A DNA stretch of 64,000 nucleotides from Pseudomonas sp. CC120222-01a (GCF_003097235.1 NZ_QEQQ01000015.1:62001-126000); one strand, 5' to 3'; shown: positions 52,417-62,055, counted from the stretch's first letter. Notes: a model not told the origin generated them from the letters alone. Numbers and translations: made by a program.

Positions 52417-55400
52417 ATGACTATCTCCTCAAAAACAGCCTCCAATGCGTTCAACTTCCTGAGCTTCGTCAATAACAGCGTTGATCCGCGCACCGGCCTA
52501 TACACCCTCGCTATCGAACTGCCAGAGCTGGTCGCCAACAACCTCGCCGGGCCTTCGCTACCCCTGCACATCGGCTTCAACCCGATGAACATCGAGGACT
52601 CGGGCTTCGGCCGTGGCTGGACGCTCAACCTTAGCCAGTACACCCCCGACAACAACATGCTGCATCTGCACACTGGCGAAAGCTTCCGGGTCGATGGCTC
52701 CACTGACGACGGCACCGGCAGGCTGATCAAGGAGCGCAAGCTGCGCAGCTTCCTGTTCCATGACCATGGCGACGGCTACCGCGTCGAGCACAAGAGCGGC
52801 ATGATCGAGCTGCTCGAAGTGAAAGGGCCTTCTGACAATCGCGTGGCCTTGCCTACCCGGGTCGAGGCACCGTCGGGCCATGGCATCACCCTGAACTACG
52901 ACAATTACCTCAACCCCCCGGGGCTCACCGGCATCAAGGACGACAGCGGCCTCGACCTGCTGCTCATCACCTATGGCAGCGACCGGGTCACCCTCGACCT
53001 GCACCCCTATTCCGGCCCGGGTGGCAAGCCACTGGCCACTTACACCCTCGAGCTCGATAACCGGTTCACCCCGGCCGTACGCGTGCTCGAGTCCATCGTC
53101 CTGCCCAGCAATGACAGTTGGGGCCTCGACTACGACAAGGTACGTGAAGTGGTGTGCCTGACGGCCGTAGACACCCCGGTCAATGGCACCGAGCTCATCG
53201 AGTATGCCGATGAAGGCCATCGTTTCCCCGATGATGCCCACCCTGCCCTGCCGCGGGTGACCAAGCACACGATCAAACCTGGCCACAACCAGGCCGACAT
53301 GGTCACCACCTACACCTACACCAGCGAAAACTTCCTCGGCTGGGGCAGTGGCGCCTCATGGGAGGACAATGGCGAGGACAACCTCTACAAGAGTACCGAC
53401 CGCGCATTCCGCTATGGCTCGACCGCCACCGATCTGCTCGGCAACACGCCGCTGCGCAGCATCACCCGCCGCTTCGACCGTTTTCATTTGCTGAAGCTGC
53501 AACGCACCGAGCAGGCCCATGAGGTGTACTACCGGGGCGCCGAGCTACCCCGGCGCGAGACCTGCATCCAGGAAGCCGAGACCGTCTACCACGAAACCGA
53601 CGCCATGTTCGAGTTTCAGCCGCCCTTCTTCCAGATGCCCAAGTACCAGATCAAGCGCTGGAAGATCCAGGAAGATGCCACCCGCTTGCGTGAGGAGGTG
53701 CTGATCACCGACTACGACGAGCATGGCAACCTGACCCTGGAATCCCGGGCGGCGCCCCCGGTCTACAAGGGCAACGAGATCGACCAGCAAGCGACCCTGG
53801 CCACCACGGTCCATACCCGTCATACCTATTATCCACAGACCGGTGAAGGTGACGATTGCCCGCCCGACCCACTACTGTTCACTCGCTGCCGCAAGACCAG
53901 CACGGTATACCCGGCCAAGATCGGCGAAGGCCAGGCAGCCACCTTGCGCACCCGTTACCGCTACCAAGCCGTGCCTGCCCTGAGCACGGCAGCGGCGGCC
54001 CAGGGCTTCCTCGATGCCCGCGAGGAAGCACTGTCACAGGTACTGGATGGCGACAACGAGCGGGTTCTGCAGTTCACCACCCGCAGCCTGTACAAGGAAA
54101 GCGAGCACAACGCCTTCCTGCATGGCCGCGTGGCCCAGCAGGCGGTGACACTCAAGCATGTGACCGACCCTGGCAAGGACAAGACCGCGACGTCGACATT
54201 CTTCCATTCGCTGATCGACGACGACAACCGGCAAAAGACCTTGCTGCAAGTGCGTGAGACGTTCAAGGCGCATGACCTGAGAGAACGCACAGTGGCCCGC
54301 GCGCATTCCATCCATAGCGGCCTGCTCATGCGCGACCAGGACGCCAACAAGGTCAACACCCACTATCAGTACGATGTGCTCGACCGTATGACGGCCGAGA
54401 CGGTCTTGGGTGACGATGGCGCCAATGCCGCGAGCCGAACCTTCGCTTACGTGCTCGGTGCCAAGCCCTACGAAGAAGTCACGGATGTCAACGGCGTGGT
54501 CTCGCGCACCTGGTTCGACGGGTATAACCGGCCTATCCAGCATGACCGGGAAACCGAAGACAAAAGCACCGGGCAGCGCAACTGGCACGTCGTGCAGACG
54601 ACGCAATACGACAGCGCAGGCCGCACCGCGTCGGAAACCACCTACGACTATCTGGACAACGACGAACCGCGCACGCTGACCAGCACCTATGGCTATGACG
54701 GCTGGGGCGAACGCGTGACCAGCCAGCAGCCCGATGGCGTCGTGGCGTGCATCCAACGCTCGCCCTTCGGCAAGGAAGGGTTCATCGTCGACACCTGGCA
54801 AGAACGTCACGGCGAGGCCAGGCCACGCAAGTGGCGCCAGTTTGCCAGCAGCGAGTACAACCGCTTCGACAAACCGATCAGCGACCGCCGTCTTGACACT
54901 GCAGAGCAGTTGGTGGGGCGCATGCAGTATTACTACGACGGTATCGGCCGTTGCGTGCGCCAGGTACAGCACCTGCGCGACCCCCTGGACCTGGAGGCGC
55001 CCCCACTGCAGGAGGAGACCAAGTTCGCCTACGACGTGTGGGGGCGCATGGACAGCAGCGAACGCCCCGATGGCAGCAAGCTGCTGCGCCGCTTCGCCAG
55101 CCACAGTACCGATGAACTGACCATCGAGCTGTCACTCGAGCCGGCAGAAGGCGGGCCAGGCAGCATCATCTGCGAGCGCACCTTCGACGGCCTCGACCGG
55201 CTGACCAGGCTGACCGTCGGCAAGCGGACCGAGCGCTTCAACTACCACGGCCAGACGAACTTGGTCGACGAACATACGAAGGCCTCCGGCCGCATCCTCA
55301 AATATGCCTACACACCGGAGCTGACCCAACAGCCCACCTCGGTCGCCCTGAAGGGGGCAACGGCAGCCAATGACGACGCCCTGTTCGATTACGCCAGGCC

Positions 55401-57594
55401 CGACGCAGAAATGACCGCGGCCGAAAACAACGCAGGCACGCGAAGCTACGACTACACCGACCAGGGCTATTTGCTTGAAGAAACCTGGACCGACAAGACC
55501 ACCAACACGCTCGACTACAGGATCACGCACGACACATCGCTTCAGGGCCGCCCGCTCAAGCGCACCGCCAGCAACGGGCCGCAGACCGTTTACCAGTACG
55601 ACGCCCCAGGGCGCCTGAAACGGACCAGGCAAGCGCGGCAGGAACAGGCTACGCAAGGTTACCTCGAAGCCACGTTCGTCTATGACGCTGACGGGCGCCT
55701 GTACCAGACCACCACGGTCGACACTGTCAGCACGCGACAGGTCACCAGCACCGTGCTGTATGACGACCAGGGGCGTGAATCCGAACGCAGCGTGGCGCTT
55801 GATGACGGCAGCACGCGAACGATGCAACTGGTATGGCAAGACAACGATCTGCTGCACAGCCGCGCCACGCTGCAAGACGGTCAGCAGCGCCTGCTGGAAA
55901 CTTTCAGGTATGACAAGCTGAAACGGCTGACCAAGGTCAGCTACACGCTCGAGGACGAGGGCGACGCCGAGGCCTACTTGCCACGTAACCGCGCCGGTCG
56001 CTCCATCACGGCGCAGGTGTTCAAGTTCGACCTGTGGAACAACCTAACCCGCTGCGAGACCACTTTCAGCGACGGCAAGAGCGATGACGGGCGCTTCGAG
56101 TATGGCACCGAGAATGCGGACGATGTCTACGACCGGTTCCAGCTACGCGAGCTGAGCCACAGCTTGCACCTGCAAGACCCGGGTGCAGAGGATTATCCGA
56201 AGTTCCAGGCGTTTACCTATGACAAGGACGGCAACCAGTGCAATGACGAGTGGGGCAACGCCCTGACCTACGATGACTTCGGGCGCCTGCAGCAGGTGAC
56301 CAGCAGCGATGGGCAACGCGTGCTGTGGCGTTATCGCTACGATGCGCACAATGATCTGGTGGGTGTAACCCAGCCAGATGGGGTCGAACAGCTGCGCCGC
56401 TACGAAGGTTACCGCCTGAGCGCGGTGAGCCAGGGCAATGAGCAGGTTCACTACCTGTACGGCGACACGCACCCGCTTGGTCTGCAGAACCTTGCCAAAC
56501 CGCAGGACACACGCTTGCTGGTCACCGACCATGCCGCGTCGGTGACGGCCGAATACAGTGCCGAGGGCGTCAGCCAGGCGCACTTGAGCGTGTATGGAGA
56601 GCGTGGTGACGATGACAACCTCAAGGCCCTGCTGGCTTTCAATGGCGAGGTGCGCGAACTACTGCTCGACTGGTACTTGCTGGGGCGTGGCCTGCGCGCC
56701 TACAACCCTGGGCTGATGCGCTTCCACAGCCCTGACTCAGTTCCCCAGGAAGATGCAGGGGTCAACCCCTATATGTATGCCCTCGGTAACCCGGTGAACT
56801 GGGTCGACCCGACGGGCCACCGGTCCTCGCCGGTGCCAGGCCGGGATCCGAAGCCGCCTTATATCGATCCTTTGGAAGAGCCCAAGGGCGGCGGGTTCAT
56901 GGCCATTCTCGGGCACATCGGAGCGCTTGCCGCAGGCATTATGGTGGGCGCCGTTTTGGCGAGCCTGGTGCCACCGGTGGGCGCAATGGTGATCGGCTTG
57001 GCGCTTACCGCAATAGGCGCAGGCATGTATTTCCTGGCAGATAAATTGACCAGCAATAGTCAGACACAGACGATTATCAAATATGCTGGCGCATTCATCG
57101 CAGGTGTCGGTTTAGGCATGCTAGGCAAGGGAGCGTTCAGGCACTTCAAGGGGGCGGGGGGGAAAGTTACAACTTCAGGGTCGAGTGCGGGTGCTGGCAG
57201 TCAAAGAGGAAGTCTAATTCCGAACGCCTCGTCTACGGGCCCAACAAATCCGTTGCCCCCGCCGGGGTCTCAACCTGCAGTCTCACCTTTGAACACAGCG
57301 AGTGCAGCACCACCACCAGCACCGCGTGCCCCCACGCCGCCAGTAGACTACCCACCACCGACGCCGACACCTTCACCAGCACCTTCACCAGCACCTTCAC
57401 CAACACCTTCACCAACACCTTCACCGGCAGCTTCGCCGCAACCTTCACCAGTACCTCAACCGCGAATAACGGTGTCAGAACTTCAGGCAGCACTTGCCAG
57501 AAGAGGTCAGAGTAAGTTCGGTTTCCAGGACATTTCTAAACACGCTTTTAAGAGGGGGGCCTGGCGTTATCCTGCACCACGTAACCTTTACTAA
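52417..57594 (+). CDS. RHS repeat protein with core and atypical C-terminal tip (rhs2)
   Basis: This RHS/YD-repeat protein has 1725 aa; GGGAGG lies before the ATG. The N-terminal 500 residues match rhs1. Unlike rhs1 it has the full RHS core: LLGRGLRAYNPGLMRFHSPD, NPYMYALGNPVNWVDPTGH near residues 1415-1470. The tip after PTGH has two Gly/Ala-rich hydrophobic segments (about 1492-1545 and 1555-1575), a Pro-rich region with PSPAPSPTPSP repeats (about 1608-1684) and a basic 40-residue end (FGFQDISKHAFKRGAW). I recognise no toxin domain. No immunity-like gene follows: a terminator and then the usher come next. Confidence 0.92.
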   Translation: MTISSKTASNAFNFLSFVNNSVDPRTGLYTLAIELPELVANNLAGPSLPLHIGFNPMNIEDSGFGRGWTLNLSQYTPDNNMLHLHTGESFRVDGSTDDGTGRLIKERKLRSFLFHDHGDGYRVEHKSGMIELLEVKGPSDNRVALPTRVEAPSGHGITLNYDNYLNPPGLTGIKDDSGLDLLLITYGSDRVTLDLHPYSGPGGKPLATYTLELDNRFTPAVRVLESIVLPSNDSWGLDYDKVREVVCLTAVDTPVNGTELIEYADEGHRFPDDAHPALPRVTKHTIKPGHNQADMVTTYTYTSENFLGWGSGASWEDNGEDNLYKSTDRAFRYGSTATDLLGNTPLRSITRRFDRFHLLKLQRTEQAHEVYYRGAELPRRETCIQEAETVYHETDAMFEFQPPFFQMPKYQIKRWKIQEDATRLREEVLITDYDEHGNLTLESRAAPPVYKGNEIDQQATLATTVHTRHTYYPQTGEGDDCPPDPLLFTRCRKTSTVYPAKIGEGQAATLRTRYRYQAVPALSTAAAAQGFLDAREEALSQVLDGDNERVLQFTTRSLYKESEHNAFLHGRVAQQAVTLKHVTDPGKDKTATSTFFHSLIDDDNRQKTLLQVRETFKAHDLRERTVARAHSIHSGLLMRDQDANKVNTHYQYDVLDRMTAETVLGDDGANAASRTFAYVLGAKPYEEVTDVNGVVSRTWFDGYNRPIQHDRETEDKSTGQRNWHVVQTTQYDSAGRTASETTYDYLDNDEPRTLTSTYGYDGWGERVTSQQPDGVVACIQRSPFGKEGFIVDTWQERHGEARPRKWRQFASSEYNRFDKPISDRRLDTAEQLVGRMQYYYDGIGRCVRQVQHLRDPLDLEAPPLQEETKFAYDVWGRMDSSERPDGSKLLRRFASHSTDELTIELSLEPAEGGPGSIICERTFDGLDRLTRLTVGKRTERFNYHGQTNLVDEHTKASGRILKYAYTPELTQQPTSVALKGATAANDDALFDYARPDAEMTAAENNAGTRSYDYTDQGYLLEETWTDKTTNTLDYRITHDTSLQGRPLKRTASNGPQTVYQYDAPGRLKRTRQARQEQATQGYLEATFVYDADGRLYQTTTVDTVSTRQVTSTVLYDDQGRESERSVALDDGSTRTMQLVWQDNDLLHSRATLQDGQQRLLETFRYDKLKRLTKVSYTLEDEGDAEAYLPRNRAGRSITAQVFKFDLWNNLTRCETTFSDGKSDDGRFEYGTENADDVYDRFQLRELSHSLHLQDPGAEDYPKFQAFTYDKDGNQCNDEWGNALTYDDFGRLQQVTSSDGQRVLWRYRYDAHNDLVGVTQPDGVEQLRRYEGYRLSAVSQGNEQVHYLYGDTHPLGLQNLAKPQDTRLLVTDHAASVTAEYSAEGVSQAHLSVYGERGDDDNLKALLAFNGEVRELLLDWYLLGRGLRAYNPGLMRFHSPDSVPQEDAGVNPYMYALGNPVNWVDPTGHRSSPVPGRDPKPPYIDPLEEPKGGGFMAILGHIGALAAGIMVGAVLASLVPPVGAMVIGLALTAIGAGMYFLADKLTSNSQTQTIIKYAGAFIAGVGLGMLGKGAFRHFKGAGGKVTTSGSSAGAGSQRGSLIPNASSTGPTNPLPPPGSQPAVSPLNTASAAPPPAPRAPTPPVDYPPPTPTPSPAPSPAPSPTPSPTPSPAASPQPSPVPQPRITVSELQAALARRGQSKFGFQDISKHAFKRGAWRYPAPRNLY
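52435..53950. repeat. Arm 2 of 1.5-kb inverted repeat (5' part of rhs2)
   Basis: This is the inverted partner of about 41600-43110. The two arms enclose the 596-, 910- and 960-aa genes and the two secreted-repeat genes, a segment of roughly 9.3 kb. Identity is high through codons for TYYP-TGEGDDCPPD and then drops. The boundaries are estimates. Confidence 0.88.
57368..57462 (+). repeat. 12-bp tandem repeats in the rhs2 tip
   Basis: About seven copies of a 12-nt unit (CCTTCACCAGCA or CCTTCACCAACA) encode a Pro-Ser-Pro-Ala/Thr linker just before the last 40 residues of rhs2. The units are multiples of three, so gain or loss would change linker length without a frameshift. Confidence 0.9.
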
Positions 57595-57603
57595 GCCATA
57601 TAC

Positions 57604-57635
57604 AGCAGGGGCCCCAACTGGGCTCCTGCTTTCTT
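57604..57635 (+). terminator. Rho-independent terminator of rhs2
   Basis: An 11-bp stem (AGCAGGGGCCC / GGGCTCCTGCT, one G-U pair) with a 5-nt loop is followed by TTCTT. It stands 10 nt after the rhs2 stop and before the usher gene. Confidence 0.82.
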
Positions 57636-57822
57636 AGAGCAAAACCGGTCTTCTGATTTATCCCCCGCCTTGCCAAGAAGTGCCTTACATCCCCGCGCTC
57701 TCAATATCCCTATCGTGCCTCTATCTGAGCCCAGCTCATTGCCGCCATCTGCTCATGATTTGATTGCCGCACCCAGTATGACTGACGCGCATTCATCTCG
57801 AAGGCGGTATCCCGATAGGATC

Positions 57823-60333
57823 ATGCCGATGTTTACCCCTTCAATTCGCAACCCGTCACGCCTTCTACTCCTTTCATGCTGTAGCTTCAGCCTGCTCATC
57901 ACCTGCCAAAGCAGCGCATACGCCGAACTTCAAGCGATGCCGTTCGACGCCAGCTTCATGTACCAGGCCCCCGGCCAGCCCGCGGACGCCGGCGCCCTGG
58001 CCCTGCAGTCCCTGGCCGCCGAAACCCCGCTCGCCGCCGGCCGCTACCGCCTGCAAGTGTGGGTCAACCTAGTGCTCCTTGCCGAACACGAGGTAGCACT
58101 CAGCAATATCGACGGCCAGCGCGCCCTGCAGCCGTGCCTGGACGCCGCCCTGTTGCGCCAGGCCGGCCTGCGCGAGCAGAGCCTGGCGCAGCCGTTGCCC
58201 GACGACGACCGCTGCCTCGACCTCGAAGCCCTCGCCCCCGGCGCCACGGTCAAGCTCGACAGCCGCCAGCTGCGCCTGGACCTGTCCATCCCCCAGGCCT
58301 TCATGAACCGGGATTCGGCGCGCATGCCCAGTGCCGATCAATGGGACTATGGCATCAATGCCGCCTTCATCAACTACCAGGCCTCAGCGCAAATGCGCAG
58401 CCAGGCCCACGCCGGCAGCCAGAGCAACCAGGACCTTTACCTCAACGGCGGCCTTAACCTGGGCCCCTGGCGCTTGCGCAGCAGCCAGACGCTGCGCGAG
58501 AACCAAGACGGCAGTCGACGCTGGACCCACACCAACACCTACGCCCAGCGCGACCTGCCCGGCAGCTTCGGCACCCTCACCCTGGGCGAAACCTCCAGCA
58601 ACGGCGAGGTGTTCCGCAGCCAGCCGTTCACAGGCCTGCAACTGGCTTCGGACATGGGCATGCTGCCCGATGTGATGCAGAACTACGCACCGATCATCCG
58701 CGGCGTTGCACAAACCCGTGCCAAGCTTGAAGTGCTGCATAACGGCTACCCCCTCTACAGCACTTACGTGGCACCGGGCCCCTATGAAATCGACGACCTC
58801 GCCGTAGGCAGCGGCAGCGGCGAGCTGGAAATCGTCCTCACCGAAGCCGACGGCCAGGTCAGGCGCTTCATCCAGCCCTATTCCAGCCTTAGCAACCTGC
58901 TGCGTGAAGGTATCTGGCGCTACAGCGCCACCCTGGGCCGCTACAAGGGTGCCGAAAACCTCGAGTCGCCACTGCTGTGGCAAGCGACCCTGGCCCGCGG
59001 TGGCAGCGCCAGCACCACCCTGTATGGCGGCGTGCAAGGCGGCGACTACTATCGCGCCGGCACCTTGGGCGCCGCGCGCGACCTGGGTAACATCGGCGCG
59101 CTGTCGTTCGATGTGACCCGTGCCGAGAGTGATTTGGGCAACGCCCTGGGCAATGTGCACGGGCACAGTTTCGCCGCGCGCTACGGCAAAGCGTTCGATA
59201 CCGGCACCAACCTGCGCTTCGCCGGCTATCGCTATTCCACCGAAGGCTATCGCGACTACGACGAAGCGGTGCGTGAACGCAACGCCTACAGCGCTTACCA
59301 CGGCAGCCGTCGTAGCCGCCTGGAAGCCTCGGCCCACCAGCGCCTGGGCATCCGCAGCGCCCTGAGCCTGACCATGACCCAGGACGACTACTGGCAAAGC
59401 AACCGGCAGTTGCGCCAGTACCAATTGCAATTTAGCTCCCGCCTGAAAGACCTCACCTTCACCCTCTACGCGTCACAGTCACTCAACGAGCGCAGCCAGA
59501 ACGACCGCATGTTCGGCCTCAGCCTGTCGATGCCCCTGGACTTCGGTCGCGCCTCCAGCGCGAACCTCGACCTGACGTCCCGCAACGGCGCCCACGGCCA
59601 GCGCGCCAGCCTCTCCAGCAGCGCCCTGGACCACCGCCTGAACTACGTCGCCTCGGCCAGCCGCGACGAACGGCACAACCAGACATCCGCCCTCTCGGTC
59701 GGCTACCAGGGTGCCAACGCCAGCGTCGGCGCCGGCTACACGCAAAGCGACGATTACCGGTCGCTATCGGTCAACGCCAGCGGCAGCCTGTTGCTGCACG
59801 AAGACGGCCTGACCTTCGGCCGTTATCTGGGCGAAACCAATGCCTTGGTGCAGGTGCCGGACATCGCCGGGGTCGGCGTGAAAAACGCCCCTGGCAGCCG
59901 CAGCGACAGCAGCGGCCACCTGCTGGTGCCGTACCTGAGGCCCTACCGCAGTAATTTACTCGAACTCGACACCGACGACCTGGGCCCGCAGGTGCAGATC
60001 GACAACGGCGTCCAGCACCTGACTCCGCGCCGCGGGGCGATCGTGCAGGCCAGGTTCGACGCGCGCAAGGTCAGCCGGCTGATCCTCACCCTGCTGCATG
60101 CCGACGGCCAGCCCCTGCCGTTTGGCACCCAGGTCAACGATGACGCAGGCACGTCGCTGGGCGTGGTCGGCCAGGCCGGCCAGGCCTTGCTGGCGGTCGA
60201 AGACAAAGCCCAGGCGCTGCACCTGCGCTGGGGCGAAGACAGCCATGAGCAATGCCGTCTGCAGATCGAGCCCGCCACCATGGACCAAGCACAGGGCTAC
60301 CACCAACAGACCTTGAATTGCCCCACGACCTGA
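57823..60333 (+). CDS. Outer membrane fimbrial usher (FimD/PapC family)
   Basis: This usher has 836 aa and secretes and assembles pilin subunits. A signal peptide (PSRLLLLSCCSFSLLITCQSSAYA) precedes an N-terminal domain beginning FDASFMYQAPGQ. Barrel signatures include FRSQPFTGLQLASDMGMLPD and YAPIIRGVAQTRAKLEV, with the plug region GPYEIDDL. C-terminal domains include PYLRPYRSNLLELDTDDL and the final Cys pair. I start it at ATG 57823 next to AGGATC; the frame is open for 51 more codons that do not look like a signal peptide. It matches the chaperone at 32285 as part of one system but is separated from it by the inserted block. Confidence 0.93.
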   Translation: MPMFTPSIRNPSRLLLLSCCSFSLLITCQSSAYAELQAMPFDASFMYQAPGQPADAGALALQSLAAETPLAAGRYRLQVWVNLVLLAEHEVALSNIDGQRALQPCLDAALLRQAGLREQSLAQPLPDDDRCLDLEALAPGATVKLDSRQLRLDLSIPQAFMNRDSARMPSADQWDYGINAAFINYQASAQMRSQAHAGSQSNQDLYLNGGLNLGPWRLRSSQTLRENQDGSRRWTHTNTYAQRDLPGSFGTLTLGETSSNGEVFRSQPFTGLQLASDMGMLPDVMQNYAPIIRGVAQTRAKLEVLHNGYPLYSTYVAPGPYEIDDLAVGSGSGELEIVLTEADGQVRRFIQPYSSLSNLLREGIWRYSATLGRYKGAENLESPLLWQATLARGGSASTTLYGGVQGGDYYRAGTLGAARDLGNIGALSFDVTRAESDLGNALGNVHGHSFAARYGKAFDTGTNLRFAGYRYSTEGYRDYDEAVRERNAYSAYHGSRRSRLEASAHQRLGIRSALSLTMTQDDYWQSNRQLRQYQLQFSSRLKDLTFTLYASQSLNERSQNDRMFGLSLSMPLDFGRASSANLDLTSRNGAHGQRASLSSSALDHRLNYVASASRDERHNQTSALSVGYQGANASVGAGYTQSDDYRSLSVNASGSLLLHEDGLTFGRYLGETNALVQVPDIAGVGVKNAPGSRSDSSGHLLVPYLRPYRSNLLELDTDDLGPQVQIDNGVQHLTPRRGAIVQARFDARKVSRLILTLLHADGQPLPFGTQVNDDAGTSLGVVGQAGQALLAVEDKAQALHLRWGEDSHEQCRLQIEPATMDQAQGYHQQTLNCPTT

Positions 60334-60363
60334 CCCCGCCTACCGGCATCGGAATCGATCACC

Positions 60364-61440
60364 ATGACTGCTTCATTCACTCAACGCGCGATCCTGCCCC
60401 TGGCCCTGACGAGCCTGCTGGCCAGCAGCAATGCATTGGCCCTGTGCAAATGGGACGGCGGCCAGCCCAGCGGGCAACTGCTGTACAACATTGACCTGGG
60501 CACGCTGTGGGTGCCACGCGATGCACCGACGGGCACCGTCATCGCCACCACCGGCATGAAGAGGACCGCCAACGCCACGGGCGATGTGCTCCTGTGCCCG
60601 GTGGCTGTCGCCGGTGACTATGCCGAAGTCAACCTGCCTGTCACCCCACTGGTTGTCCGGCATCTACCGCCTGTCGCCGGCATCGACCCCGACCGCGTGC
60701 TGGAGACCAACATACCCGGCGTTGGTGTGCACATCGCCTTGGGCATACCGTATCAGGGAGGACGCGACAACCTCTGGGTCCCGATGGGCCCTGTCTCGAT
60801 ACCTTATAAAGGCTACCAGGACAAACCCAGCCCTGGAGCGATCCGCACGACCTATATGGAAACCGATATCACCGTGATCAAGACCGGTGACATACCGCAG
60901 GGCCCGAACGAGTTTGCCGGGAAGGAAGTGTTCAGCGGCACATTCACTGGCGTAGGCAGCGTGCTGAACGCCTACCTGCACGGCACGGTCATGCAGGCGC
61001 AATGCTCCCTGCGAGCCAACCCCGTCAGTGCCGACCCGGTCGAACTTGGCGAACACAAAAAGGACATATTCACGGGCGAAGGCACCGTAACAGCCTCGAT
61101 CCCCTTCCAAATCTACCTGAACCAGTGCGATGACGACCCGGCCGGTGGCAAGGCACGGGTGCATGTCAAGCTGGACGTGACCAAGGGCGCCACCGTGATC
61201 GATGCCGGCAGGGGTTTGTTCAGCCTGATCCCGGGCCCTGACAGCGCGACCGGCCTGGGCGTGCAGGTATTGCGAGGCGACGGTGTGACCCCCGCCGAGC
61301 TTGGCCAGGAGCTGGACATGAGCGCGATCACCCCGGGCGATATGCGCATCGACTTCAACGCCCGCTACTATCAGGTGGACGCAGAGGTCACGCCCGGAAT
61401 CGCCAAAAGCGCACTCAATTTCACGATCTATTACAAGTAG
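60364..61440 (+). CDS. Fimbrial adhesin/tip subunit
   Basis: This secreted fimbrial protein has 358 aa. A signal peptide (RAILPLALTSLLASSNALA) ends before LCKWDGGQ. The length is twice that of a normal pilin, as in two-domain tip adhesins. The C-terminal pilin half has the Cys pair (QAQCSLRAN and YLNQCDDD) and ends ALNFTIYYK. The receptor is unknown. It follows the usher by 30 nt and is the last gene of the fimbrial locus, next to the tRNA cluster. Confidence 0.87.
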   Translation: MTASFTQRAILPLALTSLLASSNALALCKWDGGQPSGQLLYNIDLGTLWVPRDAPTGTVIATTGMKRTANATGDVLLCPVAVAGDYAEVNLPVTPLVVRHLPPVAGIDPDRVLETNIPGVGVHIALGIPYQGGRDNLWVPMGPVSIPYKGYQDKPSPGAIRTTYMETDITVIKTGDIPQGPNEFAGKEVFSGTFTGVGSVLNAYLHGTVMQAQCSLRANPVSADPVELGEHKKDIFTGEGTVTASIPFQIYLNQCDDDPAGGKARVHVKLDVTKGATVIDAGRGLFSLIPGPDSATGLGVQVLRGDGVTPAELGQELDMSAITPGDMRIDFNARYYQVDAEVTPGIAKSALNFTIYYK

Positions 61441-61528
61441 GGCGACACGCTGGATGGGCACAACGGGCGAGGCTGGCCCGTTGCGCCAACGACGAACCGC
61501 TGGTCGGGATAAAAAACGAACAGACAGA

Positions 61529-61562
61529 AACGAAGAAAGGGACTTGCGTCCCTTTCTTCGTT
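61529..61562 (-). terminator. Terminator of the tRNA operon
   Basis: A perfect 14-bp stem (AACGAAGAAAGGGA / TCCCTTTCTTCGTT) with a 6-nt loop lies just after the last tRNA on the minus strand, followed by TCTGTCTGTT. The T-tail is modest but the stem is strong. Confidence 0.78.
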
Positions 61563-61570
61563 CAACGATT

Positions 61571-61646
<76 letters not shown>

Positions 61647-61732
61647 AATTTGAAGCTTTACCGCTAATCGGCGTGAAGCGCCTTTACGACCTTCACCACC
61701 ACTGCACCGTGCGAACGCCACAGTATTTAAAC

Positions 61733-61808
<76 letters not shown>

Positions 61809-61811
61809 ATT

Positions 61812-61887
61812 TGGCGTCCCCTAGGGGACTCGAACCCCTGTTACCGCCGTGAAAGGGCGGTGTCCTAGGCCACTAGACGAAGGGGAC
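61812..61887 (-). tRNA. tRNA-Glu(TTC)
   Basis: 76 nt with CCA. The minus strand begins GTCCCCTTCGTCTAGTGG, and the anticodon loop is CTTTCAC (anticodon TTC). Confidence 0.97.
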
Positions 61888-61979
61888 ACACAACACTTTT
61901 CAGTGCACCAGCACCTGAACCTCACGATCCAGACTGGATTTTTATTTCCTGCCCCGCCGTTAAGCGTTGCCGGAGAATT

Positions 61980-62055
<76 letters not shown>

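Noticed and set aside
31679..61440. A mobile element (IS, phage or integrative element) carrying the RHS block
   Set aside because: I searched by eye for transposase, integrase, phage and conjugation genes and saw none, and no clear terminal repeats at 33026 or 57595.
31679..61440. Type VI secretion link (VgrG, PAAR, Hcp) for the RHS proteins
   Set aside because: No VgrG, Hcp or PAAR sequence is present in the window and neither RHS protein starts with a PAAR domain.
61461..61483. Terminator of the adhesin gene (CAACGGGC / GCCCGTTG hairpin)
   Set aside because: The stem is present but no T-run follows, so I could not support a terminator call.
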